From Amycolatopsis acidicola (GTDB lineage Bacteria; Actinomycetota; Actinomycetes; Mycobacteriales; Pseudonocardiaceae), in the NCBI RefSeq assembly GCF_007713735.2, contig NZ_VMNW02000031.1, forward strand, positions 19,021-83,020: 64,000 bases of DNA, written 5' to 3'. The first letter of the stretch is position 1; the number at the start of each line of letters is the position of its first letter. Under the pieces are notes generated by a model. It had not been told where the DNA came from. It did not search any database and worked only from the letters and a program-made list of their open reading frames with translations. Of the stretch, positions 1 to 7,844 are shown one piece after another. The position numbers were made by a program, and so were the translations under genes.

Positions 1-1
1 G

Positions 2-1336
2 AAGACCTTCGAAGAGCTCGGTGCCGCCGAGATCGAGGACAAGATCGCGCGTTCCTACGAGCGGGCGAAGTCCTACCGGCACACCACTTTCGCCGAGCGG
101 GCCCGCTGGCTCAACGCCGCGGCGGACCTGCTCGACGCCGAAGTGGACGAGGTCGCCGCGATGATGACGACCGAGATGGGCAAGACGCTGGCGTCGGCGC
201 GGGCCGAGGTAGCCAAGTCCGCCAACGGGATCCGGTTCTACGCGGAGCACGCCGAATCGTTCCTCGCCGACGAACCGGCCGACGCGGCGAAGGTGGGCGC
301 CGAACTCGCCTACGCCGCGTACCAGCCGCTCGGCGTCGTCCTCGCCGTCATGCCGTGGAATTACCCGCTGTGGCAGGCAGTGCGGTTCGCCGCGCCCGCG
401 CTCATGGCGGGCAACACCGGCTTGCTCAAGCACGCGTCGAACGTGCCGCAGAGCGCGCTGTATCTGGAGGATGTCCTGCGCAGGGCCGGTTTCCCGGACG
501 GCTGCTTCACGACCTTGCTGATCTCGTCGAAGCAGGTCGAGCCGGTGCTGCGCGATCCGCGGGTCGCCGCGGCGACGCTGACCGGGAGCGAGCCCGCGGG
601 CCGGGCCGTGGCGGCGGTCTGCGGCGACGAGGTCAAGCACACCGTCCTCGAACTCGGCGGCAGCGACCCGTTCCTCGTGTTGCCCTCGGCCGACATCGGC
701 CGCGCCGCGGAGGTCGCGGTGACCGCGCGGGTGCAGAACAACGGGCAGTCGTGCATCGCCGCGAAACGGTTCATCGTGCACACCGATGTCTACGACGCGT
801 TCGCGGAGCGCTTCGTCGCGCGGATGCGGGAACTCACCGTCGGCGACCCGTTCGACGCGGGCACGCAGGTCGGCCCGCTCGCCACCGAGCAGGGCCGGGC
901 CGAGGTGGAGGAACTGGTCGCCGACGCGGTGGCCGCGGGCGCGACGGTGTTGTGCGGCGGCAAGCCGTTGAGCGGCCCGGGGTGGTTCTACCCGCCGACG
1001 GTGATCACGGACATCACGCCCGCGATGCGGATCCACCAGGAGGAGCTGTTCGGCCCGGTCGCGTCGTTGTACCGCGCCGGCAGTCTCGACGAGGCGATCG
1101 AGCTGGCGAACGCGACGGCTTTCGGGCTCGGCGCGAGCGCGTGGACCTCGGACGCGGGGGAGCGGGCACGCCTCATCGCGGAGCTGGAGGCCGGGCAGGT
1201 GTTCATCAACGGAATGACGGCCTCCTACCCGGAGCTGCCGTTCGGCGGGGTGAAGCGCTCCGGCACCGGCCGGGAGCTGGCCGCGCACGGCATCCGCGAG
1301 TTCTGCAACGTCAAAACGGTCTGGGTCGGGGCCTGA
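2..1336 (+). CDS. NAD(P)-dependent succinate-semialdehyde-type aldehyde dehydrogenase (5' truncated by window edge)
   Basis: The frame is open from base 2 to the TGA, giving 444 visible residues. The family is about 455-460 residues, so only some 10-15 N-terminal residues should lie outside the window. The aldehyde dehydrogenase core is complete: MPWNYPLWQ in the cofactor-binding region, LELGGSDPF carrying the general-base Glu, and NNGQSCIAAKRF with the nucleophilic Cys at about residue 251 of the visible part. The run AMMTTEMGKTL resembles actinobacterial GabD1-type enzymes. These oxidise succinate semialdehyde or related short aldehydes in the cytosol. The next gene, a GntR regulator, starts 86 bp downstream. 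The real substrate cannot be read from sequence. Family confidence is high; specificity is not. Confidence 0.9.
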   Translation, partial: KTFEELGAAEIEDKIARSYERAKSYRHTTFAERARWLNAAADLLDAEVDEVAAMMTTEMGKTLASARAEVAKSANGIRFYAEHAESFLADEPADAAKVGAELAYAAYQPLGVVLAVMPWNYPLWQAVRFAAPALMAGNTGLLKHASNVPQSALYLEDVLRRAGFPDGCFTTLLISSKQVEPVLRDPRVAAATLTGSEPAGRAVAAVCGDEVKHTVLELGGSDPFLVLPSADIGRAAEVAVTARVQNNGQSCIAAKRFIVHTDVYDAFAERFVARMRELTVGDPFDAGTQVGPLATEQGRAEVEELVADAVAAGATVLCGGKPLSGPGWFYPPTVITDITPAMRIHQEELFGPVASLYRAGSLDEAIELANATAFGLGASAWTSDAGERARLIAELEAGQVFINGMTASYPELPFGGVKRSGTGRELAAHGIREFCNVKTVWVGA

Positions 1337-1349
1337 GGTGTCCCCGACC
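1324..1349 (+). terminator. Weak hairpin at the end of the aldehyde dehydrogenase gene
   Basis: GGTCGGGG (1324-1331) and CCCCGACC (1342-1349) form a perfect 8-bp stem around a 10-nt loop that contains the stop codon. There is no T-tract. It may be a weak terminator or attenuator before the regulator gene. Confidence 0.35.
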
Positions 1350-1365
1350 GCGCCGGAAGTCTGTG

Positions 1366-1373
1366 TACTGTAT
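1366..1373. promoter_or_regulatory. Candidate GntR half-operator upstream of the regulator gene
   Basis: TACTGTAT lies 50 bp before the regulator's GTG. The same octamer occurs at 2312-2319, in the promoter of the operon behind the regulator, within an 11-bp palindrome. A shared site in both promoters is what autoregulation plus control of the operon would give. Confidence 0.4.
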
Positions 1374-1422
1374 TACCATTGTCCGTTTACCGCACCTACC
1401 CGAGCCGAGCGGGGGATCCGCC

Positions 1423-2145
1423 GTGAGCCCAGCGGAAAACGCCAACTTCGTGCCGCGCGCGTCGTTGGCGGACACTGTCTACGAGCGCCTGCGCGAGGAG
1501 ATCATGCACGGGCAGATCGCGGACGGCTCGCGGCTGAACCAGGTCGATCTCGCCGCGCGGTACGGCGTCAGCCGGATCCCGATCCGGGAGGCGCTGCGCA
1601 GGCTGCAGGCCGAGTCGCTGGTGATCGCGACGCCGTACCACCCTTACGTGGTCCGGAACGTGACCGCCGACCAGGTGCTCGAACTGGTCGACATCCGGGC
1701 CGTGCTGGAGGATCTCGCGCTGGCCAAACGCAAGGAGCTGGGGCCGGGCACGGTCGCGGAGCTGCGCCGCATCAACCGGGAGATGGCGAGCGGTCCGGGC
1801 GGGGAGGCCTTTCTCGCGCTGGACAGGCAGTTCCACACGCTCATCGCGGGGCCGGACTCGATGGTCGTCGGGATGATCAACGACGTGCGCGACAAGGTGC
1901 ACAAGTACGTGAGCAACATGGTCGACGCCAAACCGGGGCGGACCGCGGCGACCCAGGAGCACGAAAAGATCATCAGCGCGCTCGAGGCACAGGACATGGA
2001 CTTCGCCCGCCGCCTCATGCGGGAGCACGTCATGCAGTCGCGCCTGTTCATCATGAACCGCCTCGCCGTGGAGAACACGGAGCCGCCGGAAGACGAGAAG
2101 CCGAAGCCCGCCAAGGCTGGCCGGAAGGCGAAATCCTCGCGGTAA
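1423..2145 (+). CDS. GntR-family (FCD subfamily) transcriptional regulator
   Basis: This 240-residue protein has an N-terminal winged helix-turn-helix (YERLREEIMHGQIADGSRLN, then AARYGVSRIPIREALRRL, residues about 15-75). An all-helical FCD effector domain follows, with its usual metal-site residues in RQFHTLI and REHVMQSR. The C-terminal tail is Lys-rich (EKPKPAKAGRKAKSS) and probably disordered. The GTG start was chosen because it sits just before the conserved region and follows a purine-rich GCGGGGGAT. FCD regulators usually respond to small organic acids. It lies directly upstream of, and parallel to, the catabolic operon that begins at 2351, so it is the likely local regulator. An open frame reaching much further upstream is an antisense-type artefact over the dehydrogenase gene. 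Confidence 0.9.
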   Translation: MSPAENANFVPRASLADTVYERLREEIMHGQIADGSRLNQVDLAARYGVSRIPIREALRRLQAESLVIATPYHPYVVRNVTADQVLELVDIRAVLEDLALAKRKELGPGTVAELRRINREMASGPGGEAFLALDRQFHTLIAGPDSMVVGMINDVRDKVHKYVSNMVDAKPGRTAATQEHEKIISALEAQDMDFARRLMREHVMQSRLFIMNRLAVENTEPPEDEKPKPAKAGRKAKSSR

Positions 2146-2289
2146 CTCGCGGGTACCCGGGGTACGTGCACGCGGCGGTGGACCTGCGGTCCGAGCGCTG
2201 TCGCGACGGGCGCCAGCCCGCGCTTCCGGCGGCAGGCACAGGGTTTCCGCGCGGCCGCGTAGTCGCGTTCGTCCTGATCAAATGAGCTC

Positions 2290-2320
2290 TTGACTCTCGG
2301 CGGCTTAGTTATACTGTATA
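2290..2320 (+). promoter_or_regulatory. Promoter and palindromic operator of the first catabolic operon
   Basis: TTGACT (2290-2295) is a good -35 element. TATACTGTATA (2310-2320) is a perfect odd palindrome that also contains -10-like hexamers (TATACT, TGTATA). It includes the TACTGTAT also seen at 1366-1373. A regulator bound here would cover the -10 region. GntR binding is inferred. Confidence 0.5.
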
Positions 2321-2350
2321 CACAAGCGAGCACAGGGAAGGTGTCCGACG

Positions 2351-3778
2351 GTGACTGTTCAGGACCTGACCGACCGGCACGACAAACAACGCGGCGAGCC
2401 GACGGCGGCGGTGCACACGGCCGCATTGGGCGAGTTCGTTTCCGCGCTGACTCTCGACGCCGTGCCCGAACACGTCCGGGCGCACGCGAAACTCGACATC
2501 CTGGACACGCTCGGCTGCGCGTTGTTCGGCCGCGGCCTGCCCATCGCGGACGTCCTCGAAAAGGCGCTGCAGGTCGGTGACTCCGCGGGCGGCGCGACGG
2601 TTTGGGGCGGCGGCAGCTGGCGGACGTCCCCGGCCACCGCGGCCTTCGTGAACGGCACGCTGGCGCATTCGTTCGAGCTGGACGATCTGCACCACGTCGC
2701 GATCCTGCACCCCGGCGGCACCACGCTGCCTGCCACCGCCGCCGTGGCCGAGGTGACCGGCAGCGGCGACGGCGCGGACCTGCTCACCGCCCACATCGCC
2801 GGCCTCGAGGTGTCCAGCCGGGTCGGGCTCGCCGTCGGGGTTCCCCTGCTGATGCGCGGCTGGCACAACAACGGCGTGCTCGGCGTGTTCGGCGCCGCCA
2901 GTGGCGCCGCGCGGGTGCAGGGGCTGTCGGCGGTGCAGTCGCAGCACGCGATCGGGATCGCCGGAAGCCTGGCCTGCGGCCTGATGGCCGCCCAGTACGG
3001 CGCGATGGTGAAGCGCGCGCACGCCGGGAACGCGGCGCAGGTCGGCGTGCGGGCGGGGCTGCTCGCCGCACAGGACTTCACCGGCATCGAGGCGATTTTC
3101 GAGGAACCCTACGGCGGTTTCCTGTCCACCTTCGCCGACGACCACGTCATCGACGAGCTGTCCAAGGACCTCGGAACCCGTTGGGAGACGGTGAATGTCG
3201 GCTTCAAACCGTATTCTTCCTGCGGCAGTACGCACAGCACCGTGGACACCGTGCTGAAACTGCAACGCGAGCACGGGTTCCGGGCGGGCGAGATCACCCG
3301 GGTGCGAGTCGGCGCGTCGACGGCCACGCGCGACCACGTCGGCTGGCGGTACGTCCCCGACCAGACGATCACCGCGCAGATGAACCTGTCCTACGCCGCT
3401 TCGGTGGCGCTGATCGACGGCGAGTGCTTCGTCGACCAGTTCGTGGACTCCCGCCTGCGCGACCCCGAAATCCTCGAGCTGGCAAGCAAGTTCGAGATCA
3501 CCGGCGATCCGGAGATCGACGCGGGCGGGCGCAGCCACCGGCACGAGGTCAAGGTGCTCGTCGAACTCGCCGACGGCCGGGAACTCCGCGGCCACACGGA
3601 CGCGGCGCCCGGCAGCGCGGTCCACCCGCTGAGCCCGGACACCATCAGGGCGAAGTTCATGAACCTGGCCGGGCGGCGCGTCGGCGAACGGAACGCCGCC
3701 GAAATCCTGCGCACCGTGGAAAACCTCGAGGAGCTGACCGACCTCGGCGTGCTCTGGCGGCTGCTCGCGAACAACTGA
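2351..3778 (+). CDS. MmgE/PrpD family protein (2-methylcitrate dehydratase-like), first copy
   Basis: This 475-residue protein belongs to the family of iron-sulfur-independent 2-methylcitrate dehydratase (PrpD), immune-responsive gene 1/cis-aconitate decarboxylase and iminodisuccinate epimerase. The conserved early segment NGTLAHSFELDDLHH and the large helical domain fit the family, as does the length. The GTG start follows GGGAAGG. It is the first gene behind the TACTGTAT palindrome. Its neighbours are dioxygenase, aldolase and lyase genes rather than citrate synthase, so classic methylcitrate-cycle work is unlikely. Dehydration, decarboxylation or epimerisation of a branched dicarboxylic or tricarboxylic acid is possible. 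A paralogue lies at 55422-56810. Confidence 0.85.
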   Translation: MTVQDLTDRHDKQRGEPTAAVHTAALGEFVSALTLDAVPEHVRAHAKLDILDTLGCALFGRGLPIADVLEKALQVGDSAGGATVWGGGSWRTSPATAAFVNGTLAHSFELDDLHHVAILHPGGTTLPATAAVAEVTGSGDGADLLTAHIAGLEVSSRVGLAVGVPLLMRGWHNNGVLGVFGAASGAARVQGLSAVQSQHAIGIAGSLACGLMAAQYGAMVKRAHAGNAAQVGVRAGLLAAQDFTGIEAIFEEPYGGFLSTFADDHVIDELSKDLGTRWETVNVGFKPYSSCGSTHSTVDTVLKLQREHGFRAGEITRVRVGASTATRDHVGWRYVPDQTITAQMNLSYAASVALIDGECFVDQFVDSRLRDPEILELASKFEITGDPEIDAGGRSHRHEVKVLVELADGRELRGHTDAAPGSAVHPLSPDTIRAKFMNLAGRRVGERNAAEILRTVENLEELTDLGVLWRLLANN

Positions 3779-3801
3779 CCGAGGCAACGGAGGAGACAGT
3801 T

Positions 3802-4722
3802 ATGACCATGACGCTGCATCACGTCGCCCTGGCATCGCCCCGAGCAGCCGACGCCGCGGAGTTCTACACCGAGGACTGGGGCCTGCGCGACGCCGGGCGC
3901 GACGGATCCTCGCTGCGCCTCGCGACGCAGACGGACCACGGCGAGGACTACTCGCTGGTGCTGGTACCGGCCGAACAGAAGTCGGTGCACCACTTCTGCC
4001 TGGTCACCGACGACGAAGCGACGTACGCGGAACTCGAAGAGCGAATCCGGGACAAGGGCGCGGAAATCGTGGATTCCCCCGCCTGTGCCGGGTTCACCCG
4101 CGCCATCCGCGTCCGCGATCACGACGGTCGGCTCGTCGAACTGGGCTACCGTCCGGCCCCGGCGGCGCCGGAAGTGCCCGGGGAGACCAGGGACGCCGTC
4201 CCGCTGTTCCCCGCGCACATCGTGCTCAACACGACCGAGCTCGAGACCACTGTGGACTGGTACACCGAGCACCTCGGGCTGAAAGTGCGTGACCGGCGTG
4301 CCACCAAGATGACCTTCCTGTACTGCAACCGCGACCACCACACGATCGCGTTCGCCCAGGCGCAGCACGCCTCGCTCAACCACGTCGCCTGGGAAATGCC
4401 CGACCTCAACCAGTTCTTCCGCGGGATCGCGCGGGCGAGCAAATCCGAGAACGGCGGCGAAAAACTGCACGGGCCCGGCAGGCACGGGCCGGGCGAATAC
4501 ATCTTCTGCTATTTCACCGACCCGATGGGGTTCGTCTGCGAATACGAGACCGACGGGGTCAAAGTGGACGACGAAGCCGATTATCCCTACCGCGTGCACG
4601 AATACTCACCCGAGAGCATCGACAGGTGGCTGGGCGTGCTGTCCGGTGGCACCAGCCACCGCTTCCGCGCCGCCGCGCTCGGCGACCCCGACCCTGGCGT
4701 CGTGCCCAGCCGGTCCCGCTGA
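3802..4722 (+). CDS. Two-domain VOC-superfamily protein, probable type I extradiol dioxygenase
   Basis: This 306-residue protein contains two vicinal-oxygen-chelate modules: residues about 1-120 (MTLHHVALASPRAADAAEFY onward) and 130-290 (PLFPAHIVLNTTELETTVDWY onward). The second module has the His-His-Glu iron-ligand pattern of extradiol enzymes: His in PAHIVLN, His in LNHVAWEM and Glu in VCEYETDG. Such enzymes cleave catechol-type rings with Fe(II) and O2. The ATG has a strong site, GGAGGAGA. It follows the PrpD-like gene by 23 bp in the same operon. Ring cleavage agrees with the dihydroxyphthalate-decarboxylase-like genes downstream, but the substrate is unknown. Confidence 0.85.
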   Translation: MTMTLHHVALASPRAADAAEFYTEDWGLRDAGRDGSSLRLATQTDHGEDYSLVLVPAEQKSVHHFCLVTDDEATYAELEERIRDKGAEIVDSPACAGFTRAIRVRDHDGRLVELGYRPAPAAPEVPGETRDAVPLFPAHIVLNTTELETTVDWYTEHLGLKVRDRRATKMTFLYCNRDHHTIAFAQAQHASLNHVAWEMPDLNQFFRGIARASKSENGGEKLHGPGRHGPGEYIFCYFTDPMGFVCEYETDGVKVDDEADYPYRVHEYSPESIDRWLGVLSGGTSHRFRAAALGDPDPGVVPSRSR

Positions 4723-4751
4723 TCACCGCCTGCTCCGCGAAAGGATCCACC

Positions 4752-5768
4752 ATGCCCGCATACACCAAGGAAGAGTCGAAGGACTGGGCGCGCGAGAAGA
4801 TGCGCGGTGTCTGCAACGTCCTGATGCCGTCCTTCTCGAACGACCTGAGCAAACTGAACGAAGAAGCGATCCGCCACGACGTCCGCAAATGCAAGGAATA
4901 CGGGTTCTGGGGCACGCTGGCCGTTTCCGAATGCGGCACCACGATGGAGGAGTACCTCCGGTTCGTGGAAATCGCCAAGGACGAGGGCGGCGAGGACTTC
5001 CACCTCGTGGTGCACGGCAGCTTCGACACCATGGAGGAGACGATCAAGGCGGGGAAGGCGGGCGCCGCGGCCGGCGCGAGCCTGCTGCTGATGTCGTACC
5101 CGCCGACGTTCTACCCCACCTCCGAGCGCGAGGTCTACGACTACTCGACCAAGGTCATGGACGAGGTGCCGCTGGCGACGGTGCTGTTTTCGGTGGGGCA
5201 CTGGAACTTCGCGCGGTTGCACCCGGCCGAGCTGTCGCCGCGGCTGGTCGCCGAGCTGGCGGACCACCCGCGCGCGGTCGCGCTGAAATGCGAAGGCGGC
5301 CTGGGCAACGGCGCGCACGCCGACGTGCTGCGGCTGTGCGGGGACAAGCTGCTGATCTCCGACCCGCGTGAAGCCACCGCGCCGGGGCACGTGCAGTGGT
5401 TCGGCATGCAGTGGATGGGCACCAGCGTGTTCCAGTACTACGGCGACGCGGTCCCGAAGTACTTCGACCTGATGCACCAGGGGAAATGGGACGAGGCCAT
5501 GGAGATCTACTGGCGGCTCCAGCCCGCCAGGACCGCCCGCCAGGCCGACACCGCTTCGTACTCGGGCGCGCATTTCATCCACCGGCAGAGCTGGAAGTAC
5601 ATGGAGTGGCTGGCCGGGTTCAACGGCGGCAGGCTGCGGATGCCGACGATGCGGCTCAACGACGGGGCCACCAGACGACTCGCCGAGGGCGCGGTCCGGG
5701 CGGGGATCATCGACGAAGCGCCGGCTCCCGGGCTGAACGAGTTCTTCCTCGGCCGCAACCCGATGTAG
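4752..5768 (+). CDS. DapA-superfamily (dihydrodipicolinate synthase/N-acetylneuraminate lyase) TIM-barrel protein
   Basis: This 338-residue protein is longer than the usual 290-310. It has a class I aldolase barrel and a Schiff-base Lys at residue 179 in ALKCEGG. The catalytic Tyr of the family motif YNxPxR appears replaced: the aligned segment reads VLFSVGHWNF, with Phe at about 146. Canonical dihydrodipicolinate synthase or sialate lyase chemistry is therefore doubtful. Pyruvate-adding or pyruvate-releasing members of this superfamily also act in aromatic degradation, for example hydratase-aldolases. The ATG follows AAGGA, 29 bp after the dioxygenase gene. The extra C-terminal 30 residues (about 300-338) are not explained. 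Confidence 0.8.
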   Translation: MPAYTKEESKDWAREKMRGVCNVLMPSFSNDLSKLNEEAIRHDVRKCKEYGFWGTLAVSECGTTMEEYLRFVEIAKDEGGEDFHLVVHGSFDTMEETIKAGKAGAAAGASLLLMSYPPTFYPTSEREVYDYSTKVMDEVPLATVLFSVGHWNFARLHPAELSPRLVAELADHPRAVALKCEGGLGNGAHADVLRLCGDKLLISDPREATAPGHVQWFGMQWMGTSVFQYYGDAVPKYFDLMHQGKWDEAMEIYWRLQPARTARQADTASYSGAHFIHRQSWKYMEWLAGFNGGRLRMPTMRLNDGATRRLAEGAVRAGIIDEAPAPGLNEFFLGRNPM

Positions 5769-5779
5769 AAGGGAATCCG

Positions 5780-6799
5780 GTGCTACTTCTCAGAGACGGC
5801 ACGATCCGCGCGGCGATGGAGTCCGCGGACGTGGTGGGGGGCCTGGAAGGGATGCTGTCCCGTCCGGTGGACGGGTCGCTGGAACTGCCGGCGCGGCTGA
5901 CGGTCGACGCGGCCGGCGGGCAGGGGTTCCTCCGCCTGATGCCGGTGATCGCCTACGACACGGGTTACGTGGGCTACAAGGCGATGAACTACCACCCGGT
6001 GCACGGCGTCCGCTACCTGATTTCGCTGATTTCCCTGGAGGACGGGGAACTCCTCGCGCTGCTCGACGCCGACTGGATCACCGCTTACCGCACGGCGGCG
6101 ACAGCGGCGATCGCGGTCAAGCATCTCGCCCCACCGGACGCGGAGACGCTCACCGTGATCGGCTCCGGAACACAGGCCCGCGCCCTGCTGCGGGCGTCGA
6201 GCGAGGTGCACCTGCCGCGGCGGGTTCTGGTGTACAGCCCCACTCCGGCCAACCGGAAGCTGTTCGCCGAGGAGATGTCCGCGGAACTCGGCCTGTCCGT
6301 GGAACCGGTGGAGGATCTGCCCGCGGCGCTGAAATCCGCGGACGTCATCCTCTCCGCCCACCGCGCGGGAGCCACGCCGCTGATCTACCCGGACGTCGTC
6401 AAGAAGGGCGCCCTGGTCTGCGCGATCAGCTCCGTGCGCCCGGCACACCGGGAGGTCGATGCCTCGCTGTGGGGCTGTAGCCGGGTCGTCGTGGACGACC
6501 TGGGACACGTGCTGGAGTCCGGCGACGGGCGCGCCGCCGACGCGCTGGGCCTGGCCGGGGCGGACAAGGTCGCCGAGCTGTGGCAGGTCCTGCGTGACCC
6601 GTCGCGCGGCAGGCGGAGCGCGGAGGACAGGGTGCTCTACAAGTCGGTCGGCACGGCGGAGCAGGACATCGCGCTCGCCGCGATGGTCTACGCGCGGGCC
6701 CGCAGCCTCGGAATGGGCGAGGAACTCGCGGAATTCCCGTCCCGGCGGCCGATCCAGTCCCGCGTACTGGCCACCGCCGACGAGACAAGGAGGAACTGA
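5780..6799 (+). CDS. Ornithine cyclodeaminase/mu-crystallin family protein
   Basis: This 339-residue protein has the family's catalytic-loop motif AYRTAATAAIA and a Rossmann NAD site, TVIGSGTQARALLRA, at about residues 130-144. The conserved Asp region near SSVRPAHREVD is also present. Members reduce or deaminate amino and imino acids (ornithine cyclodeaminase, ketimine reductase, alanine dehydrogenase, TauD-like partners). The GTG start follows GAAGGGA, 11 bp after the preceding stop. Its place between an aldolase-type gene and the decarboxylase-like genes suggests handling of an imine or amino-acid intermediate, possibly from an N-heterocycle. That is inference. Confidence 0.87.
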   Translation: MLLLRDGTIRAAMESADVVGGLEGMLSRPVDGSLELPARLTVDAAGGQGFLRLMPVIAYDTGYVGYKAMNYHPVHGVRYLISLISLEDGELLALLDADWITAYRTAATAAIAVKHLAPPDAETLTVIGSGTQARALLRASSEVHLPRRVLVYSPTPANRKLFAEEMSAELGLSVEPVEDLPAALKSADVILSAHRAGATPLIYPDVVKKGALVCAISSVRPAHREVDASLWGCSRVVVDDLGHVLESGDGRAADALGLAGADKVAELWQVLRDPSRGRRSAEDRVLYKSVGTAEQDIALAAMVYARARSLGMGEELAEFPSRRPIQSRVLATADETRRN

Positions 6800-6800
6800 C

Positions 6801-7844
6801 GTGTCCGCTCTCACCCGGGTTTCGTCCTCCACCCAGGCGGAAAACCCGCTCAGGTTCACCTTCGCGATCAGCTCGTACGACCACGTGCGCGAGGTCGTCG
6901 AGGGCCGGATCCCGGTCGAAGGGGCCGAGCCGTTGTTCGTCCGGCTGCCGATCCCCGAGATGTTCCGCCGGTTCGTGCGGACCCGCGACTGGGACGTGTC
7001 CGAAATGAGCTTCGGGCAGTACGGCATGTTGCGCGCCAACGGTGACGACAGCATCGTCGGGATCCCGGTGTTCCCGTCACGGTTGTACCGGCAGACGTCG
7101 ATCTTCGTGCGGGGCGACCGGATCCGCGAGCCCCGCGACCTCGTCGGCGCCCGGATCGGCATCCCGGCGTGGACGAACTCCGCCGGGGTGTGGGCGCGTG
7201 GCCTGCTGGAGGACATGCACGGCATCCGGTGCGGCGACATCACCTGGTACCAGGGCGGGGTCGACCAGGCGGGGCGCCGCGTGGCCGTGGAGCCGCCGTT
7301 CCTGCCGGACGACGTGAAGATCGTCGACATCACCGACCGCAGCCTGGAGGACATGCTGTGGACGGGGGACATCGAAGGCATGATCGTGCCCGCGCCGCCG
7401 TCCAGCATCGAGAGCTCGGCGGCGTCGGGTGGCCTGATCCGCTTGCTGTACAACGATCCCTGGGCGGCGGAGCGGGAGTACCGGGAGCGGACCGGCTGCG
7501 TGCCCACGATGCACGTGGTCGCCATCAACCGCCCGCTCTACGAGCTCGATCCGGACCTGCCGCGCCGGCTGTTCGAGGCGCTCGACCTCTCGCGGCGCCG
7601 GTATCTGGAGCGGCTGGCCGACCCGGTCGCGAGCCGCGTGGCGATCCCGTGGGCCGACGAGCACGTGGAATCCCTCGGCGATCTCTTCGGCGGGGGCGAG
7701 CTCTGGCAGTACGGGGTCGAGCCGAACCGCCGCACGCTGGAGACGTACCTGCGGTATCTGCGCACCCAGGGCATGATCCAGGGGTCTCCCGATCCGGCCG
7801 ACCTCTTCCCCGAATGGCTCGCGGCGACGGGGGCAGCGTCATGA
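6801..7844 (+). CDS. 4,5-dihydroxyphthalate decarboxylase-like protein (PBP2 fold), copy A
   Basis: This 347-residue protein has no signal peptide or lipobox, so it is probably cytosolic despite its periplasmic-binding-protein fold. Family features are DVSEMSFGQY, IPVFPSRLYRQTSIFV, LVGARIGIPAWTNSAGVWARGLLEDMHG and a late GGELWQYGVEPNRRTLE segment. These match proteins annotated as 4,5-dihydroxyphthalate decarboxylases (Pht5 type). The GTG start has a very strong site, AAGGAGGAA, one base after the cyclodeaminase stop. A shorter paralogue overlaps its stop codon by 4 bp. Decarboxylation of an aromatic or heteroaromatic dicarboxylate is the family-based guess. A binding role is possible but less likely without a secretion signal. 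Confidence 0.8.
   Translation: MSALTRVSSSTQAENPLRFTFAISSYDHVREVVEGRIPVEGAEPLFVRLPIPEMFRRFVRTRDWDVSEMSFGQYGMLRANGDDSIVGIPVFPSRLYRQTSIFVRGDRIREPRDLVGARIGIPAWTNSAGVWARGLLEDMHGIRCGDITWYQGGVDQAGRRVAVEPPFLPDDVKIVDITDRSLEDMLWTGDIEGMIVPAPPSSIESSAASGGLIRLLYNDPWAAEREYRERTGCVPTMHVVAINRPLYELDPDLPRRLFEALDLSRRRYLERLADPVASRVAIPWADEHVESLGDLFGGGELWQYGVEPNRRTLETYLRYLRTQGMIQGSPDPADLFPEWLAATGAAS

Noticed and set aside
2309..3787. Long minus-strand open frame (about 490 codons) opposite the first PrpD gene
   Set aside because: Composition is the His/Arg/Gly/Val-rich mirror of a high-GC coding strand, and no domain is recognisable. The plus strand encodes a clear family protein.
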